From assembly GCA_016868485.1 (NCBI GenBank), contig VGGT01000058.1, positions 1 through 9,437 of the forward strand: a stretch of DNA of 9,437 nt, read 5' to 3'. Below are positions 6,481-9,437 of this stretch, piece by piece; positions within the stretch are counted from its first letter, which is position 1, and each line of letters opens with the position of its first letter. A program made the translations under genes and the position numbers. The notes under the pieces were generated by a model. It was not told where the DNA came from, searched no databases, and worked only from the letters and a program-made list of their open reading frames with translations. The stretch is from Bacteroidota bacterium (lineage in GTDB: Bacteria; Bacteroidota; Bacteroidia; UBA7662).

Positions 6481-7467
6481 TTAGGCCAGAGGGGTCACGT
6501 AGCGGGCATCGGGTTGTTGAAGGGCTTTTCTGACCCAGGCGCCGTTCACTTCCGCTGCTTTGCGCACGGCCAAGCGCTCGGCATTGCAGGGGCCATTGCC
6601 ACGGATAACGGCGAAAAACTCTGCCCAATCGGGGTCGCCAAACAGCCATTTGCCGCTGTCTGTATCCTTGCGGAGCTCAGCATCCGGCAGAGATAACCCC
6701 AATTCCTGAATTTTCGGGACGTAGAGCGACAAAAACTGCTGCCTCATATCGTCGTTTGTGGCCATTTTCACCTTCCATTTCATGAGGGTAAGGGTGTGCT
6801 CACTCATTTCGTCGGATGGACCAAAAAAATGCATGATGGGTTTCCACCAGCGGTTTAGCGCATCTTGAAGCATGCTGCGCTGAAGGGGTGTGCCCGTGGC
6901 CAAGTACACAAATACACTGTGGCCCTGTTTCAGATGAAAACTCTCTTCGTAGCAGATCCGTTCCAACGCGCGGCAATAAGGCCCATAAGAGCCTTTGCTG
7001 TTGGCTACCTGGTTCACAATGGCAGCAGCGTCGATTAAAAACCCGATTACAGCCACATCGGCCCAGGTTTTGGCCGGGTAGTTGAAGACATTCGAATATT
7101 TCGACTTCCCATTGATCAGGTCATTGATCATGGCCTCACGCGATTTGCCCAAAGTCTCGGCGGCACTATACAACAATTGGGCATGCCCCACCTCATCTTG
7201 CACCTTCGCCATGAGAGCTAACTTGCGGCGAAAACCAGGGGCCCGCGTAATCCAGGTTCCCTCCGGAAGCGCTCCGATGATTTCCGAGTGGGCGTGTTGC
7301 TCGATCATGCGGATGAGCTGTCGGCGGTATTCGGTGGGCATCCAATCGCGGGGTTCCACTTTTTCGCCTCGGGTTACGCGCTCTTCGAAGGCCGCGAGCA
7401 TCTTGGGGTCATCATTCACTACGGCTTTCGGGGCCTCTTCTTTAGGGATATATCCTCCTCCGTACAT
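6481..7467 (-). CDS. paaA: PaaA, catalytic di-iron subunit of phenylacetyl-CoA 1,2-epoxidase
   Basis: PaaA is the oxygenase subunit that, with PaaBCE, converts phenylacetyl-CoA, O2 and NADPH to ring-1,2-epoxyphenylacetyl-CoA, the committing step of the aerobic hybrid pathway. The 328-residue protein has the ferritin-like di-iron ligand pattern: Glu62 in HSEIIG, Glu92 and His95 in QDEVGH, Asp146 in FLIDAAA, and Glu175 and His178 in YEESFH. These have the same spacing I recall for the E. coli enzyme, shifted by 20 residues. The extra length at the N-terminus begins MYGGGYIPKE. ATG 7467 lies 18 bases after the tetR stop with no promoter element between, so transcription from the tetR promoter is likely. 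No PaaE reductase gene is present nearby, and the enzyme would need one from elsewhere. Confidence 0.97.
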   Translation of the reverse strand: MYGGGYIPKEEAPKAVVNDDPKMLAAFEERVTRGEKVEPRDWMPTEYRRQLIRMIEQHAHSEIIGALPEGTWITRAPGFRRKLALMAKVQDEVGHAQLLYSAAETLGKSREAMINDLINGKSKYSNVFNYPAKTWADVAVIGFLIDAAAIVNQVANSKGSYGPYCRALERICYEESFHLKQGHSVFVYLATGTPLQRSMLQDALNRWWKPIMHFFGPSDEMSEHTLTLMKWKVKMATNDDMRQQFLSLYVPKIQELGLSLPDAELRKDTDSGKWLFGDPDWAEFFAVIRGNGPCNAERLAVRKAAEVNGAWVRKALQQPDARYVTPLA

Positions 7468-7485
7468 AATATTTGGGTTTATAGG

Positions 7486-8157
7486 TTAGCTGTTTTGATT
7501 GGCCGATTCGAGGGATCTGCTGCCGCTCCATTCTTCAGAGCCCATAACAAGACCGAGCTCGTCTTCACGGGTGGCCATAAAGCCAAAGAGCAACTGATCA
7601 CTGAGTTGACGGGCAATTTCGCTGATGCTCAGCGGTCCATCAGAACGGTACCACTCATGAAGGGCATTCAAGGTCGACAACAAGCCAACAGCAGCGAATT
7701 TCTCGTTAATGGGTCGAAACAGGCCCGCATGCATCCCCTTTTGCAAAATCTCGATGAAATAATCGCGGTATTGGTGGCGTAGGTTGATGAAATGACCCAA
7801 ATGGGGTTCCGTTAGATGCCTCCACTCCTGGGCAAAAACCATCGACGCATCAACGTCGCTCGTCACCACCCGAACGTGTCGGTCAACCGCCATACGAAGT
7901 TGCATGGGTGCCGGAAGATCCATTCTCATGAGGGGCTCGAGTTGCACAAAAAACTCAGTAGCGCGTTCAAAAAGGATGTTCTGGAGCACTTCTTCTTTGG
8001 AGGAGTAATGGTTGTAGATCGATGAAGCCTCCAAGCCACAAGCGGCCGCTAAGTCGCGCATGGAGGTTGCAGAATAACCTTTGGCGCGAAACAACCGAAT
8101 GGCGGCGCGAAAAATCTTCTCTTTACTTCCTCGAATGGGTGCGGATTTGAGCCTCAT
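7486..8157 (-). CDS. TetR-family transcriptional regulator, probable phenylacetate (PaaR-type) repressor
   Basis: The protein has 223 residues when started at ATG 8157. The N-terminal helix-turn-helix is typical of TetR proteins: KEKIFRAAIRLFRAKGYSATSMRDLAAACGLEASSIYNHYSSKEEVL. The C-terminal part is a helical ligand-binding region. The frame is open further upstream to 8352, but that part is Lys/His-rich, unlike the family, and covers the promoter and operator, so I reject it. The gene is the first of the paa transcript, 18 bases before paaA. An inverted repeat 15 bases upstream of its start overlaps the expected transcription start, which fits self-repression. By position, phenylacetyl-CoA is the likely effector, as for PaaR proteins of other bacteria; this is inference, since short helix-turn-helix identity does not reveal the ligand. 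Confidence 0.9.
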   Translation of the reverse strand: MRLKSAPIRGSKEKIFRAAIRLFRAKGYSATSMRDLAAACGLEASSIYNHYSSKEEVLQNILFERATEFFVQLEPLMRMDLPAPMQLRMAVDRHVRVVTSDVDASMVFAQEWRHLTEPHLGHFINLRHQYRDYFIEILQKGMHAGLFRPINEKFAAVGLLSTLNALHEWYRSDGPLSISEIARQLSDQLLFGFMATREDELGLVMGSEEWSGSRSLESANQNS

Positions 8158-8171
8158 GATCAATGGGTGTA

Positions 8172-8185
8172 CGAACAATCGTTCG
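8172..8185. promoter_or_regulatory. Candidate TetR/PaaR operator O1
   Basis: The inverted repeat CGAAC-AATC-GTTCG has perfect five-base half-sites. It lies directly downstream of the -7 box on the minus strand, at the expected start of transcription for tetR-paaABCD. It differs at one defined position from the consensus CNAACGNNCGTTNG that I recall for Thermus PaaR. Binding here would block the promoter. Confidence 0.65.
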
Positions 8186-8193
8186 CAAAAATA
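8186..8193 (-). promoter_or_regulatory. Candidate -7 promoter box for the tetR-paaABCD operon
   Basis: The minus strand reads TATTTTTG, an exact fit to TAnnTTTG. A GTG, one base off the -33 TTG, lies about 20 bases upstream. The box is 29 bases from the tetR ATG and touches operator O1. No comparable element was found in front of paaA. Confidence 0.55.
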
Positions 8194-8236
8194 GGAAGAA
8201 AAACATTCCCTTTCACCCATTGCATCATGTTTTTTG

Positions 8237-8244
8237 TATTTTTT
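8237..8244 (+). promoter_or_regulatory. Possible degenerate -7 box for the divergent YdeI-like gene
   Basis: The plus strand reads TATTTTTT, one base from TAnnTTTG. It is followed after one base by the second inverted repeat, the same layout as at the tetR promoter on the other strand. The nearest upstream TTG (8220-8222) is closer than usual, which weakens the call. Confidence 0.25.
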
Positions 8245-8245
8245 A

Positions 8246-8259
8246 TGAACAGTTGTTCG
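8246..8259. promoter_or_regulatory. Candidate TetR operator O2
   Basis: The sequence TGAAC-AGTT-GTTCG repeats the O1 design, with four-base perfect half-sites GAAC/GTTC and the same four-base spacer. Its centre lies 74 bases from that of O1, on the side of the divergent YdeI-like gene and 32 bases before that gene's ATG. It may control that gene or assist repression at O1. Confidence 0.5.
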
Positions 8260-8290
8260 TTTATTAAGTCTGTTTTCGTGCTTTTGGCGT

Positions 8291-8914
8291 ATGACCCGCA
8301 ACGCTGATGATTTTTTTTCAATCGGATGTGGCCGTTGTGCCCTCGGCGGCACGCCTGATTGTAAGGTTCACCGGTGGTCGGCCATGCTGCGGCAGTTGCG
8401 GAACATGGCGCTTCAAGCCGGCCTTACCGAACAATGCAAATGGGGTGTGCCCTGTTATGCATTCGCCGACCGAAATGTGGTCCTCTTATTCGTTTTCAAG
8501 GAAAGTTGTGGACTATCTTTTTTCCGGGGCGATGAGCTCCAGGACCCCAAGAATCGGCTGGAAGCAGCGGGCCCGAATGCGCGCTCAGGTCGTTTGTTTC
8601 GGGTCACGGAGCCCCAACAGATGATTCAACACGAAAACGACATACGCCAGTGGTTGGCAGAATCCATCGCATTAGAGGAGCAAGGAAGGCCGGTTCGGCC
8701 TGTGCGGACCGATGCAGATTTGCCCGAAACAGCGGGCTGGCATGAATATCTACTGAGTCGGCCTGAGCTGGCGGCGGCTTTTGCAGCGCTTACCCCTGGG
8801 CGCAAGCGGGGCTACCTCATTCATTTTGCCTCGGCCAAGCAGGAATCGACCCGCATCAAGCGCATGGAAAAATATACGCCCCAAATTTTGGCCTTAAAGG
8901 GCATGCACGATTGA
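8291..8914 (+). CDS. YdeI/OmpD-associated (DUF1801-type) family protein
   Basis: This 207-residue cytoplasmic protein resembles the YdeI family. The N-terminal DUF1801-like part spans about residues 28-110, with KWGVPCYAFADRNVVLLFVFKE and LSFFRGDELQDPKN. The C-terminal helical OmdA-type segment has AFAALTPGRKRGYLIHFASAKQESTRIKRMEKYTPQIL. The N-terminus carries three cysteines in GCGRCALGGTPDCKVHRW (12-29), which I recall as common in this subgroup and which might bind metal. The biochemical role is unknown; enterobacterial relatives have been linked to stress and peptide resistance. It is divergent from tetR, with a 133-base shared intergenic region holding two candidate operators. Confidence 0.85.
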   Translation: MTRNADDFFSIGCGRCALGGTPDCKVHRWSAMLRQLRNMALQAGLTEQCKWGVPCYAFADRNVVLLFVFKESCGLSFFRGDELQDPKNRLEAAGPNARSGRLFRVTEPQQMIQHENDIRQWLAESIALEEQGRPVRPVRTDADLPETAGWHEYLLSRPELAAAFAALTPGRKRGYLIHFASAKQESTRIKRMEKYTPQILALKGMHD

Positions 8915-8971
8915 TGGGAAATTATTCAATTGAGGAACGTACTATTGCAGTTCGATAAGCGTTGACCCCAC

Positions 8972-9437
8972 ATGAGATTATTTTCGTCGGCCTTTGCCCA
9001 GATTTCCCCCAAAAACGCTGCTTTCCATCTATTCGGAGCCGCAATAATCATTGTTTTTTTAGGTGTTGGGGGATGCAGACCCGAACGGTTCGTGGCCAAT
9101 GCGGATTTAGAATTGCGTTGCGAAACAGACACAGTTTTGTTTGATACTTTGCTGGTAGGGGCCGGCAGCATCACCAAGCGGTTCAAGATCTACAACGATG
9201 AGGGCCGCAACATTTTGATTGATGAAGTGTATTTGGCCGGACGAAAACAATCGGGCGGTTCGGCCTACAGGATCAACATTAACGGTATTCCGGCCAACGC
9301 CCTCACCGAAGTCGAACTCCGGGCGCGTGACAGCCTATACATTTTCGTGGAGGTTACCATCGACCCCAACCAACAGAACACCCCCTTTCTCGTCACCGAT
9401 TCTGTGGTTTTTCGGTCGGGCAACCGCACCAAGGCGG
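8972..9437 (+). CDS. Bacteroidota lipoprotein, N-terminal part (cut by the window edge)
   Basis: An open frame runs from ATG 8972 to the right edge with no stop (155 codons seen). The N-terminus has a polar lead, a hydrophobic stretch of residues 20-34, and a lipobox-like VGGC with Cys35, so a signal peptidase II lipoprotein is likely. The visible mature part is beta-rich, with ETDTVLFDTLLVGAGSITKRFKIYNDEGRN and ELRARDSLYIFVEVTIDP. These match a Bacteroidota surface or periplasmic lipoprotein type that, from memory, has an Ig-like N-terminal domain followed by a parallel beta-helix; the second part is outside the window. It lies 57 bases after the YdeI-like stop on the same strand. The function is unknown. 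Confidence 0.8.
   Translation, partial: MRLFSSAFAQISPKNAAFHLFGAAIIIVFLGVGGCRPERFVANADLELRCETDTVLFDTLLVGAGSITKRFKIYNDEGRNILIDEVYLAGRKQSGGSAYRININGIPANALTEVELRARDSLYIFVEVTIDPNQQNTPFLVTDSVVFRSGNRTKA

Noticed and set aside
8158..8352. Extended N-terminus of the TetR regulator (start at 8352)
   Set aside because: The extra 65 residues are Lys/His-rich and unlike the family, would overlap the divergent gene, and cover the -7 box and both operators. The ATG at 8157 places the helix-turn-helix at the usual distance.

Overview
The window looks like chromosomal DNA of a member of the Bacteroidota. Three things point there: a lipoprotein N-terminus of a type I know from that phylum (8972 to the right edge), near-perfect copies of the Bacteroidota -7 promoter element TAnnTTTG in front of two transcription units, and weak or absent Shine-Dalgarno sequences. 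Base composition is moderate, with G+C above half in sampled coding stretches. The exception is the leftmost ~900 bases, which are clearly AT-richer.

The core is a phenylacetate-degradation operon read right to left on the minus strand: a TetR-family regulator (8157-7486), then paaA, paaB, paaC and paaD (7467-4681) and apaG (4645-4262). PaaA, B, C and D are the oxygenase, its small subunit, its structural partner and its maturation factor in the ring-1,2-epoxidase for phenylacetyl-CoA. paaC overlaps both paaB and paaD, and tetR is 18 bases from paaA, so one promoter upstream of tetR probably drives the block. A -7 element at 8193-8186 abuts an inverted repeat (8172-8185) that covers the expected transcription start. 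A second copy of the inverted repeat (8246-8259) lies toward the divergent YdeI-like gene (8291-8914). The reductase subunit PaaE is not in the window.

To the left, still on the minus strand, are a PiT-like phosphate permease (4103-2976), a short-chain acyl-CoA dehydrogenase (2844-1705) with its own candidate promoter and three repeats in its leader, and thiamine pyrophosphokinase (1692-877). The kinase carries four tandem copies of a 13-residue unit built on its catalytic GDFDS motif. Its 3' end runs into an AT-rich, N-terminally truncated AbiEii-like toxin remnant (80-904) on the opposite strand.

The right edge holds the YdeI-like protein and the start of the lipoprotein gene, both on the plus strand. 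No RNA genes, CRISPR array, insertion sequence or intact mobile element was seen. The most unusual item is the motif-duplicating repeat in the thiamine pyrophosphokinase. The best-supported regulatory proposal is the paired operators between tetR and the YdeI-like gene.
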